Below are positions 59,775-60,000 of a DNA stretch of 60,000 nucleotides, piece after piece. Source of the stretch: Polytrichum commune (lineage: Eukaryota > Streptophyta > Polytrichopsida > Polytrichales > Polytrichaceae); assembly GCA_950295325.1 (NCBI GenBank), contig OX485806.1:31808001-31868000 (forward strand), in the 5' to 3' direction. Below the pieces are notes generated by a model. That model did no database searches. It worked only from the letters and a program-made list of their open reading frames with translations, and was not told the DNA's origin. A program made the position numbers and the translations under genes. Position 1 is the first letter of the stretch; each line of letters begins with the position of its first letter.

Positions 59775-60000
59775 CTTATTTAAGGGGAAGGAAATGTAAC
59801 TCAAATCCTAGTGGCCACCGTTTGTAGGAAAATGTGGGAAGGTTTTTGTGTGGCATATCTTGCAAATGTGCTAGCCAAAGATACACTCAATGATAGGTCG
59901 CAAGACAACCTTAGAGATGATAAAATTGGGAATGCCAATGACGAACATAGTGGCAAGGCATACTGCGAAATGATGATATTTTGATTACATTTAGAGCATC
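59775..60000. other. Window end, no recognised feature
   Basis: Continues the decayed coding-like DNA interrupted by the SINE. Nothing recognised. Confidence 0.3.

Overview
This window looks like nuclear DNA of a land plant. The protein families are plant ones: a pair of group C MAP kinases with the single-intron layout, a secreted GH17 glucanase with an X8 domain, and a plant-type tRNA-Arg(CCU). All protein genes have spliceosomal introns with GT-AG borders, and the background is AT-rich and full of small non-autonomous transposons and Ty1-copia relics. The lineage cannot be fixed from sequence alone; the kinase sequence departs from the flowering-plant group C pattern I know, so a non-flowering land plant is plausible (inference).

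Only four protein genes are well supported in 60 kb. (1) MAPK copy 1, minus strand, 5178-6483. (2) A tRNA adenosine deaminase of the ADAT1/TAD1 family, plus strand, 25763-31957, rebuilt from nine or ten exons whose phases all agree. (3) MAPK copy 2, plus strand, 45671-46932, an inverted paralogue of copy 1 about 39 kb away. (4) A GH17 beta-1,3-glucanase with a C-terminal X8 domain, minus strand, 50384-53104. One intact tRNA-Arg(CCU) gene and a tRNA-Val-like relic 3 bp upstream of it lie inside an intron of the tRNA deaminase gene.

The rest is mobile-element debris. 1-5 kb: MITE ends, a 200-bp perfect-looking foldback and a composite direct/inverted repeat. 9.6-10.7 kb: a broken pogo/Tigger-like transposase. 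11.6-25 kb: several MITE and TIR families, a GC-rich island bounded by inverted ends, and an AT-rich tandem array. 34.8-35.7 kb: a second copy of the TIR element at 13 kb. 36.4-39.8 kb: a Ty1-copia element with two 260-bp LTRs whose body contains a large inverted duplication of its own 3' part. 42.9-44.2 kb: a tandem array of about 340-bp units. 56.7-59.8 kb: two opposite copies of a SINE-like element with a TCTA tail, one flanked by a perfect 14-bp target-site duplication.

The genes do not form a pathway. The shared theme is duplication at several scales: an inverted kinase duplication, local 2-5 unit tandem duplications inside introns and flanks of nearly every gene, and foldback repeats able to form long RNA hairpins. 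I see no convincing new gene system. The most distinctive structures are the copia self-inverted repeat, the tRNA genes nested in a tRNA-modifying enzyme gene, and the kinase pair with upstream ORFs.
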